Assembly: GCA_030611815.1 (NCBI GenBank)
Contig: JAUWPC010000162.1
Location: forward strand, 1 to 7,439
Direction of reading: 5' to 3'
Source of the DNA: Desulfobacteraceae bacterium
GTDB lineage: Bacteria; Desulfobacterota; DSM-4660; Desulfatiglandales; Desulfatiglandaceae
DNA: 7,439 nucleotides
The position numbers were made by a program, and so were the translations under genes. The notes below the pieces were generated by a model that saw nothing but the letters and a program-made list of their open reading frames with translations, was not told the DNA's origin and did no database searches. Position 1 is the stretch's first letter. The number at the start of each line of letters is the position of its first letter. Of this stretch, positions 1-6,477 are shown piece after piece.

Positions 1-4
1 TAAA

Positions 5-940
5 ATGGGGGAGCCATCTTATTTAAAGCTTTATAGAGATGGGGAGCTTGAGGCCCGGATTGAAAAGGGATCGGCTTTAATGGAGTCCTGCCATCTTTGT
101 CCCCGCGAATGTGGCGTGAACCGGTTGGACGGGGAGACGGGCTATTGCCGCACCGGGAGGAGAGCCAGGGTCGCCAGCTACAACGCCCATTTTGGTGAAG
201 AGGCACCCCTGGTGGGGAACCGTGGCTCCGGGACCATATTCTTTAGTTCCTGCAATCTCCTTTGCAGCTTTTGCCAGAACTATGATATCAGTCACCTGAA
301 TGAAGGGGTGGAGGTGGGGCCTGCCCGGATTGCTGCTATGATGATCGAGTTGATGGAGAAAGGTTGTCATAATATTAATTTTGTTACTCCGACACATACG
401 GTTGTGCAGATCTTAGAGGCCCTTATCCCCGCCATTGAACAGGGCCTGAATGTACCGTTAGTCTATAATTCGGGCGGGTATGAAAGCGTAGAGACATTAG
501 CCCTATTAGACGGGATTTTTGACATCTATATGCCTGATTTCAAATTCTGGGAGGATGGATGGGCAGAACGGTTTTGCAAGGCGCCTGATTACAGAGAACG
601 GGCTAAGGCGGCCATAAAAGAGATGCATCACCAGGTAGGCGATCTTTTGGTTGACGGTGAAGGGATTGCAGTTCAGGGGTTGCTCATAAGGCATCTCGTT
701 ATGCCGAATGATGTGGCTGGAACTGATAGGATTATGGATTTCTTGGCGAATGAGATATCATTAGAGACATACGTCAACGTGATGGATCAGTACAGGCCAT
801 GCGGCGATGCTGATGCAGATGATCTGATCAACCGGCGGCTCAGGCCAGAGGAGTTCAGGGCGGCCGTGAGTGCAGCCAAAGACGCTGGCCTGAACCGCCT
901 GGATTCGAGGGAACGGCCTACTATTATCTTCGGGTTTTAA
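5..940 (+). CDS. PflX-like radical SAM protein (COG1313 type)
   Basis: This 311-residue protein matches the PflX group of radical SAM proteins, annotated as putative pyruvate formate-lyase activating enzymes; the true substrate is not known. The N-terminal region has four cysteines (C29, C32, C36, C48, in CHLCPREC...GYC), which probably bind a metal or Fe-S centre. The radical SAM cluster motif CNLLCSFC follows at C83, C87 and C90 (CX3CX2C), where a 4Fe-4S cluster would cleave S-adenosylmethionine. The stretch YNAHFGEEAPLVGNRGSG just before it is typical of the family. The length is normal. The start is taken at the first ATG; only four bases precede it, so the ribosome binding site is out of view. 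These bases include a TAA (1-3) in another frame that could end an upstream gene. The stop overlaps the next gene's start. I am sure of the family and unsure of the target. Confidence 0.93.
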   Translation: MGEPSYLKLYRDGELEARIEKGSALMESCHLCPRECGVNRLDGETGYCRTGRRARVASYNAHFGEEAPLVGNRGSGTIFFSSCNLLCSFCQNYDISHLNEGVEVGPARIAAMMIELMEKGCHNINFVTPTHTVVQILEALIPAIEQGLNVPLVYNSGGYESVETLALLDGIFDIYMPDFKFWEDGWAERFCKAPDYRERAKAAIKEMHHQVGDLLVDGEGIAVQGLLIRHLVMPNDVAGTDRIMDFLANEISLETYVNVMDQYRPCGDADADDLINRRLRPEEFRAAVSAAKDAGLNRLDSRERPTIIFGF

Positions 941-1590
941 TGGAGAGGGAAACGACATTTATTATCGGAGATATACACGGGTGCCTTGATATGCTGAAGA
1001 GGCTCCTCGACAAGATCCCATGGCGACCGGGGCAAGATGCGCTTATTTTTATCGGTGACTGTATTGACAGGGGGAGTAATTCCAAGGGGGTGGTTGAGTG
1101 CATTCTTGAGCTTATCCGGGATTACCCACATGTGAGTTGCCTGTTAGGTAACCACGAGGCGATGCTGCTCGATTATCTCTCCGGCAAGGAGCAGGATCTC
1201 TATCTTGCCAACAGGGGATTAACAACACTGAAAAGCTATTTGGCAGAAAAGCCGGAAGGGGAGGGGCCTCTGGTCCCTCCTGATCACATCTCTTTTTACC
1301 GTTCACTCAAGCCATTCATGGAACTCCGGGATTATTATCTGGTTCATGCCGGTTTCAGGCCTGGAGTAGATTTAGAATGCCAGACGCAGGAGGACATGAC
1401 GTGGATTCGGGAGCCTTTCCTTTCATCGGGCTATAATTTTGGGAAAAAGGTTGTCTTCGGTCACACCCCTTTTTCTAAACCCCTGGTAATGGATAACAAA
1501 ATTGGTTTGGACACAGGGGCCGTGTATGGGAACAGGCTGACATGCATCGAACTCCCAGAAGAGAGATTCTATTTCGTGAACAGCAAATAG
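940..1590 (+). CDS. PPP-family metallophosphatase (Ser/Thr protein phosphatase 1-like)
   Basis: This 216-residue cytoplasmic phosphatase of the calcineurin-like PPP superfamily has the full set of dinuclear metal motifs: GDIHG (residues 10-14), GDCIDRG (39-45), GNHE (70-73), VHAG with H136, and GHTP (174-177). The NRGLTTLKSYL segment at about 91-101 and the size resemble bacterial PrpA/PphA-type protein phosphatases. A diadenosine tetraphosphatase (ApaH-like) activity is possible, since the motifs do not separate the two. The start codon shares its A with the TAA stop of the radical SAM gene. No good Shine-Dalgarno sequence precedes it (the upstream bases are T-rich), so translation probably depends on ribosomes finishing the upstream gene. 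No hairpin terminator is seen after its TAG; the inverted-repeat element begins four bases later. Confidence 0.93.
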   Translation: MERETTFIIGDIHGCLDMLKRLLDKIPWRPGQDALIFIGDCIDRGSNSKGVVECILELIRDYPHVSCLLGNHEAMLLDYLSGKEQDLYLANRGLTTLKSYLAEKPEGEGPLVPPDHISFYRSLKPFMELRDYYLVHAGFRPGVDLECQTQEDMTWIREPFLSSGYNFGKKVVFGHTPFSKPLVMDNKIGLDTGAVYGNRLTCIELPEERFYFVNSK

Positions 1591-1594
1591 GGTC

Positions 1595-1621
1595 TCACGC
1601 AAAGCCGCAAAGACGCAAAGA
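1595..1621 (+). repeat. Left arm of 27-base inverted repeat
   Basis: The arm is itself periodic: three successive 8-base units (ACGCAAAG, CCGCAAAG, ACGCAAAG). It is the exact reverse complement of positions 1804-1830. It starts four bases after the metallophosphatase stop codon. The arm alone cannot fold into a hairpin; paired with the right arm it would close a loop of 182 bases. Confidence 0.9.
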
Positions 1622-1625
1622 AAAC

Positions 1626-1794
1626 CTACGGTCTATTGGCAACCCGAAAAATGCCATCCTTTATCAGCTAATCTCAGATACGTCAGCTATGCCAAAATAA
1701 CCTCGTAGACCGATTCCAACAGACCAGGTCCCAACCTTCTATGAATGTGATACGCCGCATCAACAACGATCTTCGCAATTTCGTTTTCAGTCAT
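1626..1794 (-). pseudogene. GxxExxY protein (PDDEXK_3-type) gene remnant
   Basis: On the minus strand an ATG at 1794 opens a 35-codon frame ending in a TAG at 1687-1689. Its product begins MTENEIAKIVVDAAYHIHRR and continues LGPGLLESVYEVILA. This is the N-terminus of the GxxExxY family, and the naming motif G24-LL-E27-SV-Y30 is intact. Another frame (1667-1626) encodes LIKDGIFRVANRP and a TAG stop, which resembles the usual C-terminal end of the same family (KDGI then R..N). Intact members are about 125 residues, so some 75-80 codons from the middle are missing, including the part that should hold the PDDEXK-like catalytic core. The stop at residue 36 falls where the family normally continues VILAYEL; it fits a small deletion (GCATATGAGCTG becoming GCATAGCTG). 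No nuclease activity is expected. Confidence 0.8.
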
Positions 1795-1803
1795 AGTTTT
1801 TTA

Positions 1804-1830
1804 TCTTTGCGTCTTTGCGGCTTTGCGTGA
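1804..1830 (-). repeat. Right arm of 27-base inverted repeat
   Basis: This is the reverse complement of 1595-1621 with no mismatch. It ends at the base before the fbp stop codon (TGA on the minus strand, 1831-1833), so any fbp transcript runs straight into it. It lies 9 bases upstream of the pseudogene start on the minus strand, where a promoter or ribosome binding site for that gene would be expected, but none stands out. Confidence 0.9.
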
Positions 1831-2862
1831 TCAAATCTTACCACTTATAAATTTCTCAGCTAATTCTACGTCCTCCTTGCTTCCGATATAGAGCGGTACC
1901 CTCTGATGGAGTTCCTTTGGTTCTATCTCAAGGATCGGACCGTTGCCATCACTGGCGTATCCCCCCGCTTCCTTGACCACCAGTGCCAGGGGATTGGCTT
2001 CCACCATAAGTCGCAGCTTTCCCGACGGCTTTTTTGGGTCTTTGTTGTCCGCGGGATACATGAAGATGCCCCCTTTGAGGAGGTTGCGGTGGAAATCGGC
2101 TACCAGACTTCCAATATACCTGGATGTGCAGGGCCGGCCGCTCTTCTTGTCCGTTGCCTTGAAATAGTCCACAAGGGCGAGGGTCTTTTCATCCCAGTAG
2201 TCGTGGTTTCCCTCATTGACGCTGTAGATCTTTCCTCTTTCAGGGATGCGGATGTTTTCGTGAGATAGGAGGAATTCCCCGACGCTCGGGTAGAGGGTAA
2301 ACCCGTGCACACCTGTTCCATCTCCTGTGGTGTAGACCATCATGGTGCTTGAGCCGTAAATGAAATATCCTGCTGCTACCTGGTTCAGGCCCGGCTGCAG
2401 GACGTCCCCCATGAGGAGATCAATATCGGTCTCGGCGCTCTTCTTCTTGTAAATCCCGAAGATGGTGCCGATGCTCACATTGACGTCGATGTTTGAAGAG
2501 CCGTCAAGGGGATCAAAGACGATGATATAATTCCCTTTAGGATACTTAGAAGGGATATCAATCAGGTCTGCATTCTCTTCAGAGCCCATACAGCAAAGTT
2601 GACCTATATGCTGCATACGCTCGATGATGATCTGGTTGGAAAATACGTCAAGTTTTTGAACCTGTTCATCCTGTATATTGATGCTACCTGTGGAGCCTAA
2701 GATGTCCGCAAGGCCTGCCTTGTTTACTTCCCTGGAAATAACCTTTGCCGCAACGATTAATTCGTACAGCAAGGTGGTAAAACCGCCTGTTGCCTCAGGG
2801 TTCTGCCGTTGCTGGTTCAGGATATGTTGTGTAATTGTGATGCCAACGCCTCGTTTTGCCAT
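1831..2862 (-). CDS. fbp: Fructose-1,6-bisphosphatase, class I
   Basis: This enzyme hydrolyses fructose 1,6-bisphosphate to fructose 6-phosphate and phosphate, the committed step of gluconeogenesis, in the cytoplasm. The 343-residue product is close to the E. coli enzyme (332). The metal-binding acidic residues are present: the EE pair at 95-96 and the signature FDPLDGSSNIDVNVSIGTIF at 116-135 (D117, D120). RYIGSLVADFHRNLLKGGIF and KLRLMVEANPLA in the C-terminal half fit the sugar-phosphate binding part of the family. The start at 2862 is supported by AGGAGG at 2870-2875, seven bases upstream. It is the last gene of a same-strand row (membrane protein, receiver protein, fbp), 77 bases after the receiver gene. 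No standard terminator follows; the inverted-repeat element abuts the stop codon. Confidence 0.97.
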   Translation of the reverse strand: MAKRGVGITITQHILNQQRQNPEATGGFTTLLYELIVAAKVISREVNKAGLADILGSTGSINIQDEQVQKLDVFSNQIIIERMQHIGQLCCMGSEENADLIDIPSKYPKGNYIIVFDPLDGSSNIDVNVSIGTIFGIYKKKSAETDIDLLMGDVLQPGLNQVAAGYFIYGSSTMMVYTTGDGTGVHGFTLYPSVGEFLLSHENIRIPERGKIYSVNEGNHDYWDEKTLALVDYFKATDKKSGRPCTSRYIGSLVADFHRNLLKGGIFMYPADNKDPKKPSGKLRLMVEANPLALVVKEAGGYASDGNGPILEIEPKELHQRVPLYIGSKEDVELAEKFISGKI

Positions 2863-2872
2863 CTTTGATCCT

Positions 2873-2937
2873 CCTTCAATCCTTCAATCCCTCAATTCCT
2901 CAATTCAAAATTCCTAAATTCAAAATTCCTAAATTCA
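2873..2937 (-). repeat. Tandem short repeats in the fbp leader
   Basis: Nearly all of the 77-base gap between the receiver gene and fbp is repetitive. On the + strand a 15-base unit AATTCAAAATTCCTA occurs twice in exact tandem at 2902-2931 and starts a third time at 2932-2937. Next to it lie four copies of an 8-9-base unit of the form CCYTCAAT(T) at 2873-2905. On the transcribed strand the last copy (ATTGAAGG) runs directly into the fbp Shine-Dalgarno AGGAGG. The region is AT-rich with no hairpin. It looks like slipped-strand repeat growth, and I see no gene or terminator in it. Confidence 0.85.
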
Positions 2938-2939
2938 TA

Positions 2940-3428
2940 TCAATATTTCATAAGGGAATCCCAGAACTCAGGGTCGTCGTCTTTCCAGTTCGGGCCAAAC
3001 CTCCTGTCACAAAAGCCGCTCAGCCTTTCGTACCATTTGACAAATATGTTTTTCTTTTCATCTATGGCCTCAAGGATGTCTGCCAAGAATACGTCTACCT
3101 TGCCGATTTCATCCTTGGGCACATAATAGGATGCCCCTTTTTTAAATGATTTTTTAAGGTTCTCCTGTGATAGGGCGTGGGCGGTAAGCATAAGGGCAGG
3201 GATTCCCCTCGTATTTGCAATCTCCAACAGGTCATATCCTCGAACGCCCATAATGTCGAGGACTGCCGCGTTATAATAGTGGGATTCAAGGAGTTTTTTC
3301 CCCTCTTCAAAGGTTGATGCCCTGTCGATTTTGCATACCTCCAGAAGTTCAGTCAGAAACTCGAGGATGTCCTCCTCATCGTCAACGATCAAGATTCTTT
3401 TCCCGCTAAGGATTTTCTCAGGGTCCAT
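2940..3428 (-). CDS. Stand-alone response regulator receiver protein
   Basis: This 162-residue protein has one CheY-like receiver domain at about residues 10-120. The acidic pocket D16-D17, the phospho-acceptor D58, the switch T82 and the lysine K105 are all in place, so phosphorylation by a histidine kinase is expected. The segment after the acceptor (DIMGVRGYDLLEIA) is unlike the usual proline-glycine turn and seems characteristic of a subfamily. There is no DNA-binding domain. Instead, a tail of about 40 residues rich in aromatic and charged residues (WYERL, FGPNWKDDDPEFW) ends the protein; its role is unknown. A strong ribosome binding site (AAGGAGGA) sits just upstream. The gene lies 45 bases after the membrane protein and before fbp, probably in one transcript. 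No histidine kinase is in view. The partner and output are unknown. Confidence 0.9.
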   Translation of the reverse strand: MDPEKILSGKRILIVDDEEDILEFLTELLEVCKIDRASTFEEGKKLLESHYYNAAVLDIMGVRGYDLLEIANTRGIPALMLTAHALSQENLKKSFKKGASYYVPKDEIGKVDVFLADILEAIDEKKNIFVKWYERLSGFCDRRFGPNWKDDDPEFWDSLMKY

Positions 3429-3473
3429 GTTTATCCTCCTTGGATTTGAAACGATTCAGAAACACAGATTCGT

Positions 3474-4535
3474 TCAGATTGCGCTTTTTTTGTATTCGAG
3501 CCTGTATATCTCCGCCAATGTCAGAAATATAGTCATAATTAATGGACCGTAAATGATCCCTAATAGACCGAATAGTTTTAACCCCCCTAAAATGCCGATG
3601 AAAACAAGGAGTGAATTCATCTGCATGCCCTTGCCGATCAGCTTGGGCTTGACCAAATACTCAACAATGGAACTGTAAGAGAGGTTGTAAATCAGATAGC
3701 CTAACGCGAGCCCCGTATTCCCTGTTAGCATAATAATGACAGTGGCCGGGACAAAGACTGCGGTAGCGCCCACGATGGGCACGAATGCCATAAAGGTGAT
3801 AACCGTACCCCATAGAAAGGGGGAGCCCAACCCAAAAAAGAAAAAGCCAAAGCCCCCAAATATCCCCTGGATGATCCCTGACATGCCATTGCCGACAATG
3901 ATGGCGCTCCCCATCTCCTGGAACTTGCTGACCACCTTTTCAAGCTGTTCCTTAGGGACCGGCATCAATTGGACAAGATACTCCTTGAGCCGGGGGCCAT
4001 CCCGAAAAAGATAAAAAATGGTCATCATCATCAAGAAGAAGTGGATCAGGAAGCTTAGGAGGTTAGAGGCTATTGATTTGATCTGGCTATAAAGAAACAG
4101 ACCCACTTTCTTCCCTATTGAGCTGGCTAATTCCTCAACTGTCTCAGGGGTTATGGTAAGGCCTGTCATTTTGCCGAGTTTTTTGAAGCGTTCAGCCCAG
4201 ACAGGATCATTTTCTATAATATCCTGGATCTGCTTCAGGGAGACTTCGTTGCTGCTCCGTTGGTAGAAGTCGAAGGCCTCATTAGATAGGGTCCCGATAA
4301 ACCATCCTACTGGAATGACCAATATTATTAGTATAAACAAGGTTACGCTTAGGGATGCCAATAATTCCCGCTCCCGCAACACCCTTTTGACCCAGGAATA
4401 TAAGGGGTAAAAAACGCTCGCCAAGAGAAGCGCCAACACAATGGCTGACACATAGGTCCAGAAAAGTCTCAGGAGGAGGAGCAGAGAGCAGATAAAAAAA
4501 ATGAGGAAGAGTGTGGCACCATGCTGTTTTTCCAT
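3474..4535 (-). CDS. AI-2E/PerM family inner-membrane transporter
   Basis: This is a 353-residue polytopic inner-membrane protein of the AI-2E (UPF0118/PerM) family, whose members include exporters of autoinducer-2 and sodium/proton antiporters. The substrate here cannot be told from the sequence. Hydrophobic segments lie at roughly residues 8-25, 28-47, 60-83, 145-175, 205-232, 235-262, 265-285 and 300-335, with the usual soluble stretch between the third and fourth. The C-terminal run VEYLVKPKLIGKGMQMNSLL, followed by a hydrophobic end with IYGPL, is the family signature. The start is set at 4535 because AGGGGA (4542-4547) lies six bases upstream and a good promoter ends at 4557. An ATG at 4616 in the same frame would add 27 residues, but it lies upstream of that promoter and has no ribosome binding site. 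Confidence 0.92.
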   Translation of the reverse strand: MEKQHGATLFLIFFICSLLLLLRLFWTYVSAIVLALLLASVFYPLYSWVKRVLRERELLASLSVTLFILIILVIPVGWFIGTLSNEAFDFYQRSSNEVSLKQIQDIIENDPVWAERFKKLGKMTGLTITPETVEELASSIGKKVGLFLYSQIKSIASNLLSFLIHFFLMMMTIFYLFRDGPRLKEYLVQLMPVPKEQLEKVVSKFQEMGSAIIVGNGMSGIIQGIFGGFGFFFFGLGSPFLWGTVITFMAFVPIVGATAVFVPATVIIMLTGNTGLALGYLIYNLSYSSIVEYLVKPKLIGKGMQMNSLLVFIGILGGLKLFGLLGIIYGPLIMTIFLTLAEIYRLEYKKSAI

Positions 4536-4556
4536 GATAAGTCCCCTTGAAGCGGT

Positions 4557-4585
4557 ACTATAGCCAGAGATCAGTGGATAGTCAA
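4557..4585 (-). promoter_or_regulatory. Sigma70-type promoter for the AI-2E gene
   Basis: On the minus strand TTGACT (4585-4580) and TATAGT (4562-4557) are separated by exactly 17 bases; each box matches the consensus at five of six positions. Transcription would start near 4550, giving a leader of only about 15 bases that holds the AGGGGA ribosome binding site for the ATG at 4535. This promoter would make the membrane protein, the receiver protein and fbp a unit separate from the thiamin genes. The -35 box begins inside the T tract of the preceding terminator-like hairpin. The call is by motif only. Confidence 0.62.
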
Positions 4586-4608
4586 AAAAAAAGCGAGGAG
4601 AAGACCTC
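4584..4608 (-). terminator. Weak intrinsic terminator after thiM
   Basis: About 15 bases past the thiM stop, the minus strand carries GAGG-TCTTCT-CCTC, then GC and nine T residues. The stem has only four G/C-rich pairs (a fifth possible as T-G), so termination would be partial; the long T tract is the stronger sign. Some read-through from the thiamin genes into the AI-2E gene is likely. Confidence 0.42.
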
Positions 4609-4622
4609 ATTGGCATGTGGTC

Positions 4623-5441
4623 TTATCTTGGTCGCTTTTCGATCCTGACCCCTTTCCTGACTTGTTCTTCATTGATGGTGAACAAGGCGTCGAGCAGGGC
4701 TATCTGGAAGGTTCCGGGGCCCTTGGAATGGGCCGCTCCCTTTTCTCCTGCCAGACCGAAGTATGCCAATGCGGTCGCGGTGGCACTGACAGGATCGTTA
4801 TCTACGGAGAGAAATGCTCCGATCAGGGTGGTGGCCGTGCAGCCGGTCCCTGTTACAAAACCCATAAGTTCGTGTCCGTTCAAAACCTTGTAGATACGCT
4901 CCCCATCAGTTATCAGATCTATTGGTCCGGTGATTGCGAGTGTGGTGTTAAGTTCTTTAGCAAGCATGAGCGCTGCATCAGCCGCTTCTTCCACACCATG
5001 AATAGAGTCCACCCCTTTAGTACGGGACCCCTCTTGAGCCAGGGAGAGGACTTCAGAAGCGTTTCCACGAATCACGGTTACAGAAAGCTCATTAATGAGG
5101 CGTTTGGCTGATTCGGTGCGGAGTTTGGTCGCTCCTGATCCCACAGGGTCAAGGACGATAGGGATATTCAGCTCATTGGCTTTTTTTCCAGCAATCAGCA
5201 TGGAATCGACCCAGGGGATGGTAAGGGTTCCTATGTTTAGCACCAAGGCCCCGGCGAATGATACCATCTCTTCCACTTCCTCTGGCGCGTGGGCCATTAC
5301 GGGCGAAGCGCCGCAGGCCAAGAGGGCATTTGCCGTGTAGTTCATGACTACAAAATTAGTGATGTTATGGATCAACGGCTTTTTTGTCCGCAGGGCCTTG
5401 AGATTTTCGGATGCTTTTTGCGCTAATTGCTGGTCAGACAT
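4623..5441 (-). CDS. thiM: Hydroxyethylthiazole kinase
   Basis: ThiM phosphorylates 4-methyl-5-(2-hydroxyethyl)thiazole with ATP, so that salvaged thiazole can enter thiamin synthesis; it is a cytoplasmic ribokinase-fold enzyme. The 272-residue product (E. coli 262) has the family landmarks in order: NITNFVVMNYTANALLACGA near residue 26, GASPVM around 44-48, IVLDPVGSGATKLR from 95, VIRGNASEV from 123, and GTGCTATTL with the conserved active-site C201. The start is placed at 5441 and not at the ATG at 5462, because AGGAGG (5447-5452) lies five bases before 5441 and the upstream ATG lies inside the end of thiL. The gap to thiL is ten bases, and the ribosome binding site overlaps the thiL stop codon, which suggests coupled translation. 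It closes the thiamin gene row. Confidence 0.96.
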   Translation of the reverse strand: MSDQQLAQKASENLKALRTKKPLIHNITNFVVMNYTANALLACGASPVMAHAPEEVEEMVSFAGALVLNIGTLTIPWVDSMLIAGKKANELNIPIVLDPVGSGATKLRTESAKRLINELSVTVIRGNASEVLSLAQEGSRTKGVDSIHGVEEAADAALMLAKELNTTLAITGPIDLITDGERIYKVLNGHELMGFVTGTGCTATTLIGAFLSVDNDPVSATATALAYFGLAGEKGAAHSKGPGTFQIALLDALFTINEEQVRKGVRIEKRPR

Positions 5442-5446
5442 ACTTT

Positions 5447-5452
5447 CCTCCT
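5447..5452 (-). promoter_or_regulatory. thiM ribosome binding site
   Basis: On the minus strand the order is thiL TGA (5454-5452), whose last base begins AGGAGG, then five bases to the thiM ATG at 5441. This site decides the thiM start and rules out the ATG at 5462, which would add seven residues (MQNEEES). Confidence 0.85.
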
Positions 5453-6477
5453 CATTTTGCAAAATGGTCCCAGCCAGAAGGGGTCATATCACGGGGAATG
5501 CCGTCATGCGATATCAGTTTGATTCCATCGATTTTCTCGGTGATTGTCCCGATTTCGGTAACAGGGATATGACTCAATGAAGTAATCAGGGAGCAGATCC
5601 CGTCCACATGTTCAGGGGGGCAGGTAATGATAAGTTCATAGTCATCGCTATCCTGGAGAACGAAGTCCAGCGGTTCTTGTTTCATCTGTTCAGCAGCTTC
5701 CCGTAATGCACTGCTGATCGGCAGGTTTTCCTGAATTAGCCGGGCGCCGACCCCGCTCTCATCACAGATATGGCCCAGATCCCCTAAGAGCCCGTCGCTG
5801 GTATCGATCATCGCGGTTGCCAGGCCGGCCCCTGCAACTGCCTCTCCCTCGCGCGCTCGATGGGATGGCGTATTATAGGCCTGCACCAGGGGGTGGGCTC
5901 TCACGTCATCAACAGGCCTGGCCTTCAGCAATATCTGTAATCCGGCGGCTGCCTGGCCAGGATACCCGGTTACCAGGATTGTGTTTCCTGGTTTTGCCGT
6001 GGAGCGACGGACCGATTTGCCCGACTCTATTTCTCCAATCAAGGTGATGTCGATAAAATTGGCGCCCTCAGACTTGGTGAGGTTGCCGCCAATAATGGCG
6101 GCATCAAATGGGTTTAGCTCCGCAATAAATCCGCGGTACATGGCTTCCACGTCTTTTACCGGTGTATCCGCCCTCAATCCTAAGGACACGAGTGCATAGA
6201 GGGTGTGTCCACCCATGGCGCCGATGTCGCTGATGTTCAGGTCCATGGCGCGTCGCCCCAAATCGATGGGAGAAATAAACCGGGGCAGGTAGTGCCGTCC
6301 CTCTACAATAGCGTCACATGTAACTAAGAGTTCGTACCCGGGGCGGCTTACAAAAGAGGCGCAATCGTCTCCTATGCCCAAGGTCTTTTCAGGGAGTCGA
6401 GCGCCTTCTTCCCTGAGGAGTTTGTCAATCCTGTCAATCAGGCCGAATTCTCCGATATCAGCCAAGGTCTCAGGCAT
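5452..6477 (-). CDS. thiL: Thiamine-monophosphate kinase
   Basis: ThiL phosphorylates thiamine monophosphate with ATP to thiamine pyrophosphate, the last step to the active cofactor. The 341-residue protein (E. coli 325) belongs to the PurM/ThiL fold. It opens with IGEFGLIDRI, then GIGDDCASF (D37, D38) and LVTCDAIVEGRHY (D55) for metal and phosphate binding. MDLNISDIGAMGG around 78-90, GGNLTKSE near 130, AMIDTSDGLLGDLGHI and QDSDDYELI follow. In many homologues the GGN segment reads GGDTTRG; here Asn replaces that Asp, which may be lineage-specific. The start at 6477 follows a GGGGAG ribosome binding site and overlaps the end of thiE by eight bases (ATGCCTGA). An ATG at 6516 would add 13 residues and place the start deeper inside thiE, so I reject it. 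Confidence 0.95.
   Translation of the reverse strand: MPETLADIGEFGLIDRIDKLLREEGARLPEKTLGIGDDCASFVSRPGYELLVTCDAIVEGRHYLPRFISPIDLGRRAMDLNISDIGAMGGHTLYALVSLGLRADTPVKDVEAMYRGFIAELNPFDAAIIGGNLTKSEGANFIDITLIGEIESGKSVRRSTAKPGNTILVTGYPGQAAAGLQILLKARPVDDVRAHPLVQAYNTPSHRAREGEAVAGAGLATAMIDTSDGLLGDLGHICDESGVGARLIQENLPISSALREAAEQMKQEPLDFVLQDSDDYELIITCPPEHVDGICSLITSLSHIPVTEIGTITEKIDGIKLISHDGIPRDMTPSGWDHFAK

Larger units (their letters stand above)
1595..1830. mobile_element. Inverted-repeat element carrying a GxxExxY gene remnant
   Basis: A unit of 236 bases is bounded by 27-base perfect inverted repeats and contains only the decayed remains of one gene. It fills nearly the whole gap between two convergent genes: its left end is four bases past the metallophosphatase stop, and its right end touches the fbp stop codon. 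In my recollection, repeats built from CGCAAAG units are common in environmental genomes and often accompany GxxExxY genes; that link is from memory, not from this window. No clear target duplication is visible (at most a shared TC). No transposase is present. Calling it a mobile element is an inference from the bounded structure. Confidence 0.6.

Noticed and set aside
1591..1834. Target site duplication around the GxxExxY element
   Set aside because: Only TC is shared by the two flanks, which is within chance.
1906..2268. A 120-codon + strand frame opposite fbp
   Set aside because: The opposite strand encodes conserved fbp sequence; this frame shows no domain.
4536..4616. N-terminal extension of the AI-2E protein from an ATG at 4616
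   Set aside because: It lies upstream of the promoter and crosses the terminator-like hairpin, has no Shine-Dalgarno, and the family does not need the extra 27 residues.
4617..5111. A 164-codon + strand frame opposite thiM
   Set aside because: It is antisense to the clear thiM coding sequence, has no ribosome binding site or family likeness, and is a shadow frame.
5442..5462. thiM start at the ATG at 5462
   Set aside because: A strong ribosome binding site lies between it and the ATG at 5441, and the extra residues come from sequence overlapping the thiL end.
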